This document shows, one piece after another, positions 4,924 to 12,043 of a DNA stretch of 14,361 nucleotides. Each line of letters begins with the position of its first letter. Position 1 is the stretch's first letter. The stretch comes from an uncultured Campylobacter sp. (GTDB taxonomy: Bacteria > Campylobacterota > Campylobacteria > Campylobacterales > Campylobacteraceae), in contig NZ_CALKTL010000076.1 of the NCBI RefSeq assembly GCF_937997405.1, positions 1 to 14,361 of the forward strand, written 5' to 3'. The notes beneath the pieces are model-generated. The model was given only the letters and a program-made list of their open reading frames with translations. It was not told where the DNA came from and made no database searches. Both the position numbers and the translations under genes were made by a program.

Positions 4924-6375
4924 ATGTATGAGGATTTTACGCAAGAGCTAAAGGACGAGCGCGCGCAAAAGAAGCGCAAAGCTAGGGCGCGCGAGGCAGA
5001 AACAGATCGCAAGCCTGTACGAGACGCGCCTCGAGGTATGCCGCTTTGGCGCAAGATCGTGCTTGGCGCGACATTTGTATTTGCGGCTTTTAGCGTGCTC
5101 GCTCTGTTTGCGGTTATAAATTCCGCAGACGACTACTCGCCGCAAGAGCAGATCAAATACAGCGATTTTTATAAAAAAGATGGCGAAATTTACGCCCTCG
5201 TGGTGGGTGCGGGCTATTTTGTGATACCGGGCGCGGACGCGGCGAGCTTTCGGGTTTTGGATTTCGGCTCCGGCTACCGCTCCAACGTCGCCGCGGATAA
5301 AAACGCCGTATATTGCGGAAACATCGCGATGAGCGAGCTGGAGCCCGCGCGCACGAAAGCTGTGGCGTTCGGATACGTAAGCGACGGGCGGATTAGTTAT
5401 TTTTGCGACGGCGAGGCGGTGTGGAACGACGCGCTGGGAGCGCTTAAACTCACTTATGAAACCTTGGCGCATATCTTTTGGGATGCGCCCAAGCCGCAAA
5501 GCTACCTCTATAAATTTAAACGCATGGACGCTACGGATCTGCGCCAAATCGCGGGCGTGTATTACGCTGCGGAGGGCTCGCGCGCGTTTTATAAAGGAGA
5601 GGTTTTGCCCGGCGCCGATGCCGCGAGCCTGCGCCGGATAGAGGGAAGCGATGGGCGCGCTAGCGGCGTTTATGCCGCGGACGGCACGAACGTGTATTTT
5701 AAAAACCTGCGCCTTGACGCGCGCGATAACGGCGGGCATTACGAACTTTTGAGGCAGCGGTTGGACTATTTTTTGTGGGATGCGAAAAGCGGCGACGTTT
5801 TTGCAAACGATTTAAAATTTGACCCAGCCGCCGCGCCATATACTCCGCTAAATAGGCAGCTTGCGCATTCAAACCATCTGCTTTTTGCCTCCCTTGGCGG
5901 CATCTATTATTTCGACGAGAATGACGGAAAGCAAAAGCGCGCGGCAGACAACCCCTTTGAGGGCGAGGTTCGCACGCTTAGCGGCAGCGTATTTCAAAGC
6001 GGCGAGCGGATATATTTTTTAGAAGGCGCCGAAGTTTGGGGCGGCGGCCGCAGCAGTCGTAGGATGGTCGCTCGCAAAAGCGGGCTTTTCGCGCTCGATC
6101 TGCCGCACGAGTGGCGCAAGGTAGGCGGCGTGCACGGCGGGCTATACGGCTGGATCTATTCAAACGGCGGGCGATTTTTCTACTTCGACGATCTGGGCTC
6201 TTCGCAGCTGATAGATCGCTGCATTTATGAGATCAGGGATCTAGATTTGGTTGAAATTTTGCTTCAAAAAAGTAGCTTTGGCACGAGTAAAATTCGCGAG
6301 ATGATAAAGAGCGGCGGGCTTGAAGCGGTCGACGGCGAGCTGCTTTTTGAGGTAAAGACGCGGGTGGAATTTTAG
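4924..6375 (+). CDS. Membrane-anchored DKNYY-repeat protein
   Basis: A 483-residue protein of unknown function. Residues 1-44 are highly charged (DERAQKKRKARAREAETDRK) and would stay in the cytoplasm, residues 45-65 form one hydrophobic helix, and the remaining 410 residues should be periplasmic. That domain has imperfect repeats of the DKNYY type (PF13644): ADKNAVYCGN at 124-133 and ADGTNVYFKN at 252-261, with GADAASFR (103-110) and GADAASLR (230-237) as paired blocks. YYFDEN and FFYFDD strings further on suggest more divergent copies in a beta-rich array. The TTG at 4912 is in frame, but the ATG at 4924 has GAGG six bases upstream. Arginine-rich frames on the opposite strand are by-products of its GC-rich codons. 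Such proteins are often surface- or envelope-associated, and no partner is evident here. Confidence 0.8.
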   Translation: MYEDFTQELKDERAQKKRKARAREAETDRKPVRDAPRGMPLWRKIVLGATFVFAAFSVLALFAVINSADDYSPQEQIKYSDFYKKDGEIYALVVGAGYFVIPGADAASFRVLDFGSGYRSNVAADKNAVYCGNIAMSELEPARTKAVAFGYVSDGRISYFCDGEAVWNDALGALKLTYETLAHIFWDAPKPQSYLYKFKRMDATDLRQIAGVYYAAEGSRAFYKGEVLPGADAASLRRIEGSDGRASGVYAADGTNVYFKNLRLDARDNGGHYELLRQRLDYFLWDAKSGDVFANDLKFDPAAAPYTPLNRQLAHSNHLLFASLGGIYYFDENDGKQKRAADNPFEGEVRTLSGSVFQSGERIYFLEGAEVWGGGRSSRRMVARKSGLFALDLPHEWRKVGGVHGGLYGWIYSNGGRFFYFDDLGSSQLIDRCIYEIRDLDLVEILLQKSSFGTSKIREMIKSGGLEAVDGELLFEVKTRVEF

Positions 6376-6822
6376 CCGCGATTTGAGCACAACTCGAGCA
6401 TGGAAAGTGCTGCTAAATTTTAAATTTGATTTTATTTCGGCATAAATTTGTAAAATTTAAATGTAGTCGTGGGCTCTAGCACAGGTTTAGAATTTCATTG
6501 CAAATCGCTTTAAGAGGGAGCGCGCAAATTTCGTTTCGCGTCGTCGCGACGGCTCGCGAAATATTTTGTATCGGTCGCGATTTTTGCGTCGCGGCGCGCT
6601 TGGATAAGGCGTCGCCGTAAATTTTATTTTAGCGCCGCAGCTTTCGTAAAATTTCGCTAGCAGTGCGGGCAACGCGGCGACAGAGCGTAAATTTAAAAGC
6701 CTCAATCGCAAAGTTGCACGCATAAAATTTGCGCGCTGAGCTTGCGAGTGAAATTTAAAGGCGCGGATTCAAAAGCGTAAATCTCTTTTTCGATATAAAA
6801 TTTAGCAGAGCAAGTGTAGATC
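6376..6822. other. Spacer between the DKNYY gene and mnmA
   Basis: No supported gene was found. The minus-strand frame at 6487-6723 (78 codons) is Arg/Leu-rich, has no ribosome site and resembles no family. A GC-rich inverted repeat, TTTCGCG at 6534-6540 with CGCGAAA at 6555-6561 around the palindrome GTCGCGAC, could fold but has no U tract. No tRNA T-loop signature was seen. Confidence 0.5.
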
Positions 6823-6847
6823 AAACGGCGCGATCAAAGCGCCGTTT
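6823..6847. terminator. Bidirectional terminator between the DKNYY gene and mnmA
   Basis: AAACGGCGC (6823-6831) pairs with GCGCCGTTT (6839-6847) over a 7-nt loop, a perfect 9-bp GC-rich stem. TTTT at 6845-6848 ends the plus side, and the minus side ends in TTT. It lies 54 bp past the mnmA stop and can serve both converging transcripts. Confidence 0.7.
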
Positions 6848-6900
6848 TGCGAGCAGATGAGGCCCAAGCGGCGCCGAAAGCGAGCATCGGATGTGAAGCG

Positions 6901-7932
6901 CTATTTTATAAAGCCGCTTGCCACTACGCGGTCGCGCTCGTCGTAAAAAACCGCGAGCTGTGCCGGAGCGATTCCCGCTGCGGGTGCGGACAGCACGGCA
7001 TGCACGCCGCCGTCTTCGCGCGGCGAAATTTTAACGGGGAGTTTGGCGCTGCGGTAGCGGATCTTAACGCCGAGACCCGGCATATTTAAAATTTCATCCC
7101 TGCTTAAAAAGGCGTTGAAATTTTCGGTGTCGAACTCGTAGGTCGCCAGCTCGTCCTTGCCGCCCACGACGATCTCGTTTTTGCTCGAGTCGATGCTTAG
7201 CACGAAGTGTGGCTCATGCGCGCCGTGTACCGTAAAACCGCGGCGCTTGCCGATCGTGTAGTGCATGTAGCCCTCGTGAGTGCCGATGGCGTTGCCCGCG
7301 CGATCGCGCACGATGCCGGGCATTTTGGTGCCCGTATGACGGTTCAAAACGTCGATGTAGGTGGTATCCACAAAGCAGATCTCGCTGCTTTCGCTCGCAG
7401 AAGCGATCTGCGAAAGCTCCGTATAGGCGCGCGCGGCCTCTTTGACGTCCTTTTTATACATCCCCCCAAGCGGAAAGAGCATGAACTCAAGCGCGGTGGG
7501 ATCGATATTTGCTAAAAAATAGCTCTGATCTTTGCTAAGATCTACAGCGGCTTTTAAAAGCCCGTCCTTGATGCGGACGTAATGCCCCGTAGCTAGGCGC
7601 TCAAAGCCCTGCTCGCGCGCAAATTCCAAAAGCTTGCCGAGCTTTATACGGCGGTTACACAGCGCGCACGGATTTGGCGTAAGACCGCCGATATATGCCT
7701 GCACGAAGGGCTCGTAAACGTCGCGGTTAAAATCATCCTGCAGATCCAAAATATGGATTTTTATGCCTAAAAACTCGCCCACCTTGCGGACTTTGGCGAT
7801 GTTTGCTTCGTGATAGCCCGGCTTTGCGTGCAATTTCATATAGCAGCCCTGCACCTCGTGCCCTGCATCCTGCAGCAGCTTCGCGCACATCGAGCTATCC
7901 ACGCCGCCGCTCATCGCGACTAAAATTTTCAT
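6901..7932 (-). CDS. mnmA: tRNA 2-thiouridylase MnmA
   Basis: MnmA transfers sulfur to C2 of U34 in the tRNAs for Lys, Glu and Gln, after adenylating the base with ATP; cytosolic. The 343-residue protein shows the PP-loop SGGVDSS at 8-14, the first catalytic Cys in NPCALCN (Cys92, with the extra Cys89), and the second, sulfur-carrying Cys186 in SSEICFVD. The central LSKDQSYFL and GYMHYTIGKRRG blocks are typical, and the C-terminal beta domain is complete. The ATG at 7930-7932 overlaps the stop of the upstream LOG gene as ATGA, so translation is probably coupled. LOG and mnmA are also neighbours in C. jejuni (Cj0054c-Cj0053c, from memory). The 9-bp hairpin at 6823-6847 ends the transcript. Confidence 0.97.
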   Translation of the reverse strand: MKILVAMSGGVDSSMCAKLLQDAGHEVQGCYMKLHAKPGYHEANIAKVRKVGEFLGIKIHILDLQDDFNRDVYEPFVQAYIGGLTPNPCALCNRRIKLGKLLEFAREQGFERLATGHYVRIKDGLLKAAVDLSKDQSYFLANIDPTALEFMLFPLGGMYKKDVKEAARAYTELSQIASASESSEICFVDTTYIDVLNRHTGTKMPGIVRDRAGNAIGTHEGYMHYTIGKRRGFTVHGAHEPHFVLSIDSSKNEIVVGGKDELATYEFDTENFNAFLSRDEILNMPGLGVKIRYRSAKLPVKISPREDGGVHAVLSAPAAGIAPAQLAVFYDERDRVVASGFIK

Positions 7933-8534
7933 TCGTTCTCCTTACGTCGCACATCCGTTAAAATTTCATCCACGCTGTCGCAGAGCATGAAATTTTGCAG
8001 ATCGCTTTCGTTTATCGCACCAGATTTTAGCAGTGAAGTGCGGAAAAACTTCATTAGCGGCGCGTAGAATTCCTCGTCGTAAAGATAGATCTGCGCGCGC
8101 TTAAAGCCCGTCTGCACCAGCACTAAAATTTCAAAAAACTCATCCAGCGTACCAAAGCCGCCTGGAAAGATGACGAAAATTTCGCTGTTTTCGATAAGTG
8201 CGCCTTTGCGCGGTGCAAATGCCGAAAATTTCGCGCCCTGCGTCAAAAAGCCGTTGCTTTTTTGCTCAAACGGTAGCATGATGTTAAAGCCCACGCTGTG
8301 CGTTTTCGCGCGCGAGAAAGCGCCTTTGTTCGCGCCCAGCATAATCCCACCACCGCCGCCCGTGATGATCGCGTATCCCATATCCGCAAGCGCAGCGCAG
8401 AGGGTTTGCGCGTCTTTTACGTAGCGATTGTCCTCGCTAAAGCGCGCCGAGCCAAAGATCGTGGCGCTTTTGCCCACGTTTTTGAGATTGTCGCGGGCGA
8501 TTTTGATGTCTTTTAAAATTTCTTTTAATTGCAT
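7929..8534 (-). CDS. LOG-family Rossmann protein (TIGR00730)
   Basis: This 201-residue protein belongs to the family once called lysine decarboxylase-like and now LOG, whose members hydrolyse nucleoside 5'-monophosphates to base plus ribose 5-phosphate. Visible marks are IFGSARF near 26-32, a glycine-rich GGGGGIM at 59-65, RKGALIENS at 109-117 and the family signature PGGFGTLDE at 124-132. It is probably cytosolic and dimeric. Whether it makes cytokinin-like bases in a bacterium of this kind is unknown, and nucleotide salvage or repair is equally likely. The start ATG at 8532-8534 has only a weak ribosome site (AAAAGATAG). Its stop overlaps the mnmA start by 4 bp, tying it to tRNA modification at least in expression. 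Confidence 0.9.
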   Translation of the reverse strand: MQLKEILKDIKIARDNLKNVGKSATIFGSARFSEDNRYVKDAQTLCAALADMGYAIITGGGGGIMLGANKGAFSRAKTHSVGFNIMLPFEQKSNGFLTQGAKFSAFAPRKGALIENSEIFVIFPGGFGTLDEFFEILVLVQTGFKRAQIYLYDEEFYAPLMKFFRTSLLKSGAINESDLQNFMLCDSVDEILTDVRRKENE

Positions 8535-8649
8535 GATTAATCTATCTTTTATGTATATTATTTAAAATTTTAACTTTAAGAATAGCATTAAATTTTTAAA
8601 ATTTCGTTTAAAATAGTAGAATTTACGTGATTTAAAATCTCATCGTAAA
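8535..8649. other. 115-bp spacer at the expected site of flagellar genes
   Basis: This is an AT-rich spacer with AAATTTT words between the FlhG-like gene and LOG. In C. jejuni, from memory, the equivalent interval downstream of flhG holds fliA, fliM and fliY before the LOG-mnmA pair. Here nothing remains. Short AT-rich -10-like strings near 8545-8560 on the minus strand may start the LOG-mnmA transcript, but none is convincing. Confidence 0.4.
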
Positions 8650-9834
8650 TCATACTAGGTTGCTAAGCTTTCGTAAGAATCCGCCGACGCCGCGGTAAGC
8701 GTTCATATCGATCGGCTCGCAGCCCTGTTTGCTCAAAAATCGCGAGACGCTCTGCTTAAGCGCGATGGTAGCGGGCGAAAACGGATAGTGCGAGTTAAAA
8801 AGCGCGCGATTTTGTGAGCAGACGGCTACTTGTTTGCAAAACGGCACAAAGCCTAGCAGTTTAAAGCCCAGTTCGCTTATATTGCGGTGCGCAACCGACT
8901 TTAGATTTTCGTAAATCATCACGGCATCATCCTCGCTCGCGGTGAAATTTAGCAAAAACAAAACCTCTTTTTTGCTCGCCCCAAGCGTCTTTAAAAGCGC
9001 GTAGGTATTGCTGATCGAGCAGGGTTCGTTCGCGCACAGCACGATATTTTCGTCGCCGATGCTCAAAAAATCTCCAAGATACTCAAGCCCCGCATCGATC
9101 AAAATAAAATCGAAGATTCCTGCCTCTTTCAGCTCACTTGCGAAGCGAGCGGGGCTTTCGTGAGCCTTTGCGTTTGCGGAATTCCCGGCTTCTTCGGGAT
9201 TTGATGAGCGGGCGGAATTTTTCATTTCATCTTTACTCGCGGAATTTTGAGAATTCTCGTTATGGATTGAATTTTGCTTGGTGAAATCATCGCTTTTAAA
9301 ATTCTCTAGGCTTTTTGATTCTGTAAAATTCCATCCATCTTCGCAATTTTGCGGCTTTTTGGCTGCACAATTCGTAGAATTTTTTGCAGCGCTTGCTATT
9401 GAATTTGAAGCGGCGAAATTTTCTGAGTTATTTTTGCCATCAGAGCTCGTGAGCTTTTGCGCGTAATTGTGCGAGCCGCTACTTTCGTCGTCTTGCGAGT
9501 CTTGCGCGCTATCCGTAGAATTTTGCATGACGTAATCGTCCGCGCTAGAGCTTGCGTTTTTGATAGAATTTTGCGAGGACGCGGGATTTTGTGAAGCAAG
9601 CGCGGGCGAAACGAGCGTTAAATTTTGAGAAATTTTTACCGCGACAGCGCTTGGCAGCGAAATCCTCTTTCTTTGCAAAGCGTTTAAGATGATCTCTTGA
9701 TTGTTTAAATTTGGCGCTTCTATGATCGCCGTGCGGTAGCCCTGCTCGCTTAGAATTTCGGCGAAATTTGCTGCAATCACGCTCTTGCCGACTCCGCCCT
9801 TGGCGCTTAAAAAATTTACGATTTTAGTTTGCAT
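8650..9834 (-). CDS. Degenerate FlhG-like MinD/ParA ATPase with Asn/Ser-rich insert
   Basis: 394 residues. Residues 1-80 begin with an intact deviant Walker A, AKGGVGKS (signature Lys12, Lys17, Ser18). The C-terminal part (239-394) aligns by eye with Campylobacter FlhG: TYALLKTL, MIYENLKSVAHRNI, LGFVPFCKQVAVCSQNRALF and a basic, hydrophobic tail GGFLRKLSNLV. FlhG normally works with the GTPase FlhF to set flagellar number. Here the N-terminal DQAxxLR element that stimulates FlhF is missing, the A' motif DADIGLAN has become EAPNLNN (39-45), and switch II DTGAG has become DAGLE (247-251). Residues 81-228 are a low-complexity Asn/Ser/Asp insert. The ATG overlaps folK by 19 bp, preceded by AGAGGAC. 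ATP binding seems possible; hydrolysis and FlhF regulation are doubtful. It could be a decaying relic or a repurposed MinD-like protein. Confidence 0.8.
   Translation of the reverse strand: MQTKIVNFLSAKGGVGKSVIAANFAEILSEQGYRTAIIEAPNLNNQEIILNALQRKRISLPSAVAVKISQNLTLVSPALASQNPASSQNSIKNASSSADDYVMQNSTDSAQDSQDDESSGSHNYAQKLTSSDGKNNSENFAASNSIASAAKNSTNCAAKKPQNCEDGWNFTESKSLENFKSDDFTKQNSIHNENSQNSASKDEMKNSARSSNPEEAGNSANAKAHESPARFASELKEAGIFDFILIDAGLEYLGDFLSIGDENIVLCANEPCSISNTYALLKTLGASKKEVLFLLNFTASEDDAVMIYENLKSVAHRNISELGFKLLGFVPFCKQVAVCSQNRALFNSHYPFSPATIALKQSVSRFLSKQGCEPIDMNAYRGVGGFLRKLSNLV
9151..9594 (-). repeat. Low-complexity insert encoding repeated QNS/KNS within the FlhG-like gene
   Basis: Codons 81-228 contain ten Asn-Ser dipeptides, four of them as QNS (88, 104, 187, 196). 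On the minus strand most derive from CAAAATTC or AAAATTC. The exact octamer AGAATTTT (or its complement) occurs at 9298-9305, 9376-9383, 9517-9524 and 9565-9572, the same unit as the tandem array at 1-56. Twelve of about fifteen AATT sites here are RAATTY. Confidence 0.75.
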
Positions 9835-10367
9835 ATCAGTCCTCTTTTAAATTTCATCTCTTCAAGTGGCAAAATCACGCTTATGCGCTCGCAGGCACCC
9901 GGATGCGGCAGCACGAGCTGCTCGCAGGCACGCACCTTCGCGCTTGCATATAAAATATCCACATCCAGCGTGCGCGGCGCGTTTTTAAAGCTTCTTTTGC
10001 GCCCAAATCGTAGCTCCGCGCGCTGCATAATTTTAAGCAATGTAAGCGGCGGCAGAGAGCTTTGCACGAGCATTACGGCGTTTAAAAAATCGGGCTGATC
10101 TAAAAAGCCGAACGGCCTGTTTTTTAAGATCGGGGAATTTTGCGCTACGAAAAAGCGCGTATCGCTCTGTAAAACGCGATAAAATCGCTCGAAGCGCCGC
10201 TTGACATCTCCTAAATTCCCGCCGAGTCCAAGCAGGTATAAATTTTTAAAATTTCCGCGCTCGCGGCGCCTCATCGGGAAAACGGCGCTTTTTACGACGC
10301 ACAGCGCGTCCGCGCACTCGTAAAATCCGTTTTTCTTAAGCTGCATGTTCACCCGAGCTACTCTCAT
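9816..10367 (-). CDS. folK: 6-hydroxymethyl-dihydropterin pyrophosphokinase (HPPK)
   Basis: FolK transfers pyrophosphate from ATP to 6-hydroxymethyl-7,8-dihydropterin, the step before dihydropteroate synthase in folate synthesis; cytosolic. The HPPK core is clear: LLGLGGNLGD near 45-54, FLDQPDFLNAVMLVQ near 88-102, and the signature FGRKRSFKNAPRTLDVDILY near 121-140, with the Mg-binding DxD. A family-type LPHPGACERISVILPL closes the protein. About 40 residues precede the GGN loop, which is longer than in enteric HPPK but usual in Campylobacter. I give the ATG that overlaps the upstream peptidase stop as ATGA (10365-10367). The ATG at residue 8 (10346) is a credible alternative. Campylobacter folK is normally followed by flhF, whereas here the FlhG-like gene overlaps its 3' end. 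Confidence 0.92.
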   Translation of the reverse strand: MRVARVNMQLKKNGFYECADALCVVKSAVFPMRRRERGNFKNLYLLGLGGNLGDVKRRFERFYRVLQSDTRFFVAQNSPILKNRPFGFLDQPDFLNAVMLVQSSLPPLTLLKIMQRAELRFGRKRSFKNAPRTLDVDILYASAKVRACEQLVLPHPGACERISVILPLEEMKFKRGLICKLKS

Positions 10368-11401
10368 AAAATTTCAGCCCCGTTTTCGCGTACGACCACG
10401 ACATCCTCGATACGCACGCCAAACTCGCCGGGCAGGTAAATCCCCGGCTCCACGCTAAAGACCATCCCCTCTTTTAGCACGGTATCTCCGCGCTTTGAGA
10501 TGAACGGAAGCTCGTGGATATCGACTCCGACGCCGTGTCCCGTGCTATGGAAAAACGCCTTACCAAAGCCCTGGGCGGCGATAAAATCCCTAGCCGCCGC
10601 GTCGATCTCGCGCGCCTTTTTGCCAGGCATGACTGCAGCGATTGCCAGAGCTTGCGCCTCTTTTACGATCTCGTAAATTTCTTGTCGCTTGGCGTTTCTA
10701 AAATTTTGCTCTTTGCCGAAGTTAAAATTTTCGTCAAAGCACGCCGTACGCGTCCTATCGGAGCAGTAGCGATTAAATTTAACCCCCGCGTCAAGCAGGA
10801 GCAAATCGCCCTCTCTCAGCCGCTTTTTACTAGGCAGAGCGTGCGCCTTGGCGGCGTTTTCGTTGATCGCGACGATAGGCAAAAAGCTAAGCGCTAGCTC
10901 GCCCTTTTTCTTAAAGATGAGCTCGGCGTTAAAAAACAGCTCTTCTTCGCTCATGCCTTCGCCCTCGGCGCGCACGAACGCGGCAAATTCGTCAAATCTT
11001 TCCGCGCCTAGCTGCGCCGCTTGCTTTAAAATTTTTATCTCATCCTCTGATTTTATTATGCGCGAAATTTGCGAAAAATTCGCCCGCGCCTTAAATCTTA
11101 CCCCAATCCCTTTGCTTAGCGCCCCCCACTCGCCCGCGCTAAAATCGTACGGGTTATACGCGAGCTCCTTTACGCCAGCCTTTCGCAAAAACAGCCGCGC
11201 GTCTTTTATCAAACTTCGCTCGACCTCGATAACCTCGGTGTCTTTGCAAAGCTCGCGCGCCTCGATGCTATAACGCGCATCGGTGAGGAAAAATTTGCAC
11301 CCAGCAAGACTCAAAAATATCGCGTTGTCGCAGCTGTATCCGCACTCGTGGTAAAGGGCATTTTCGTCCTTTAGGATAAAATTTTTCAAATTTAATCCCA
11401 A
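10364..11401 (-). CDS. M24-family aminopeptidase P-like metallopeptidase
   Basis: A 345-residue cytosolic peptidase of the M24B group (Xaa-Pro aminopeptidase/dipeptidase type), releasing N-terminal residues next to proline. The creatinase-like N-terminal domain covers about 1-115, the pita-bread catalytic domain about 120-345. The five dinuclear metal ligands are all visible: Asp204 in LLLDAG, Asp215 in YCSDRTRT, His289 in HSTGHGVG, Glu318 in SVEPGIY and Glu332 in GVRIEDVV, so it should be active. The start is unusual: TTG at 11399-11401, two bases after the aroQ stop, with no good ribosome site; a second in-frame TTG four codons later (Leu5, giving LKNFILKDEN) fits the usual homolog start equally well. 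Tight spacing to aroQ and the ATGA overlap with folK place it in the same operon. Confidence 0.9.
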   Translation of the reverse strand: MGLNLKNFILKDENALYHECGYSCDNAIFLSLAGCKFFLTDARYSIEARELCKDTEVIEVERSLIKDARLFLRKAGVKELAYNPYDFSAGEWGALSKGIGVRFKARANFSQISRIIKSEDEIKILKQAAQLGAERFDEFAAFVRAEGEGMSEEELFFNAELIFKKKGELALSFLPIVAINENAAKAHALPSKKRLREGDLLLLDAGVKFNRYCSDRTRTACFDENFNFGKEQNFRNAKRQEIYEIVKEAQALAIAAVMPGKKAREIDAAARDFIAAQGFGKAFFHSTGHGVGVDIHELPFISKRGDTVLKEGMVFSVEPGIYLPGEFGVRIEDVVVVRENGAEIL

Positions 11402-11403
11402 AC

Positions 11404-11871
11404 TTATTTGGCTTTCTGCTCGGCTCTGGCGGCTTTGATCTGCTCAAAAATTTGAATCATTCCGATCATCGCCAGATGGTATCCCACGGGGCCAAACCCG
11501 ATTATCTGACCCGCAGCAACGGGCGCTATTAGACTTTTTTGTCTAAGCTCCTCCCTGCGAGCGATGTTTGAGATATGCACCTCGATCACAGGCAGACTGA
11601 CTGCGGCGAGCGCATCGCGGATAGCGAGCGAAGTGTGCGTGTAGGCGGCGGGATTGATGATGATGCCGTCGCAAGTGCCGAAGCACTCTTGGATCTTATC
11701 GACGATCTCGCCTTCGAAATTGCTCTGGAAAAACTCGATCTCGTTGCCGCTCTGATCGGCGACCGCCTTCATCTGTTTATGGATGTCCTCCATCTTCATA
11801 ACCCCGTAAATAGCGGGCTCGCGCATACCAAGCATATTGATATTCGGTCCTTGAATCACCATAATTTTCAT
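11404..11871 (-). CDS. aroQ: Type II 3-dehydroquinate dehydratase
   Basis: AroQ dehydrates 3-dehydroquinate to 3-dehydroshikimate, the third step of the shikimate pathway; a cytosolic dodecamer. The 155-residue protein has the full type II signature: GPNINMLGMREPAIYG at 8-23 with catalytic Arg17 and Tyr22, NPAAYTHTS at 73-81 with Asn73 and His79, and EVHISN at 97-102 with His99. The C-terminal GFGPVGYHLA block is also present. An in-frame ATG at 11901 would add ten residues, but it overlaps the predicted -10. The ATG at 11869-11871 follows AAGGAC at good spacing. It is first in a minus-strand run with the M24 peptidase, folK and the FlhG-like gene, and diverges from the amidohydrolase. Confidence 0.97.
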   Translation of the reverse strand: MKIMVIQGPNINMLGMREPAIYGVMKMEDIHKQMKAVADQSGNEIEFFQSNFEGEIVDKIQECFGTCDGIIINPAAYTHTSLAIRDALAAVSLPVIEVHISNIARREELRQKSLIAPVAAGQIIGFGPVGYHLAMIGMIQIFEQIKAARAEQKAK

Positions 11872-11903
11872 TTTTACGTCCTTGTTTTGAAATTTAAGCA
11901 AAA

Positions 11904-11909
11904 ATTATA
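11904..11909 (-). promoter_or_regulatory. -10 element for the aroQ operon
   Basis: TATAAT on the minus strand (GGTTATAATTTTTGC), 32 bases before the aroQ ATG, giving a leader of about 26 nt. It likely drives aroQ, the M24 peptidase, folK and the FlhG-like gene. Confidence 0.55.
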
Positions 11910-12007
11910 ACCAAAGCGAGCTTATTTTTTACTATGGCGCTAAATTTGCCCGTTCAAGCCCGGTCGCTAAAATTTTATCTCTAAATTTAGCACGGAAGAG
12001 AATTTTA

Positions 12008-12016
12008 TGCTAAAAT
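12008..12016 (+). promoter_or_regulatory. Extended -10 for the amidohydrolase-sppA pair
   Basis: TGCTAAAAT within GAATTTTATGCTAAAATC, 27 bases before the ATG at 12044. The string is almost identical to that preceding luxS. A TAAGGA ribosome site follows. Confidence 0.5.
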
Positions 12017-12043
12017 CACGCGCTGTTTTAGATAAGGAAAACG

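Noticed and set aside
4948..5739. 263-codon minus-strand open frame opposite the DKNYY gene
   Set aside because: Arg/Ala-rich composition, no ribosome site and no family. It is the complement of GC-rich codons in a clearly coding plus-strand gene with a membrane helix and repeats.
6487..6723. 78-codon minus-strand frame before mnmA
   Set aside because: Low-information Arg/Leu-rich product without a start signal. It occupies a spacer with GC-rich inverted repeats.
8650..9834. Frameshifted or disrupted pseudogene
   Set aside because: The frame is open for 394 codons, the ribosome site and P-loop are kept, and the C-terminal FlhG blocks are in the same frame as the N-terminus. I therefore list it as a divergent CDS.
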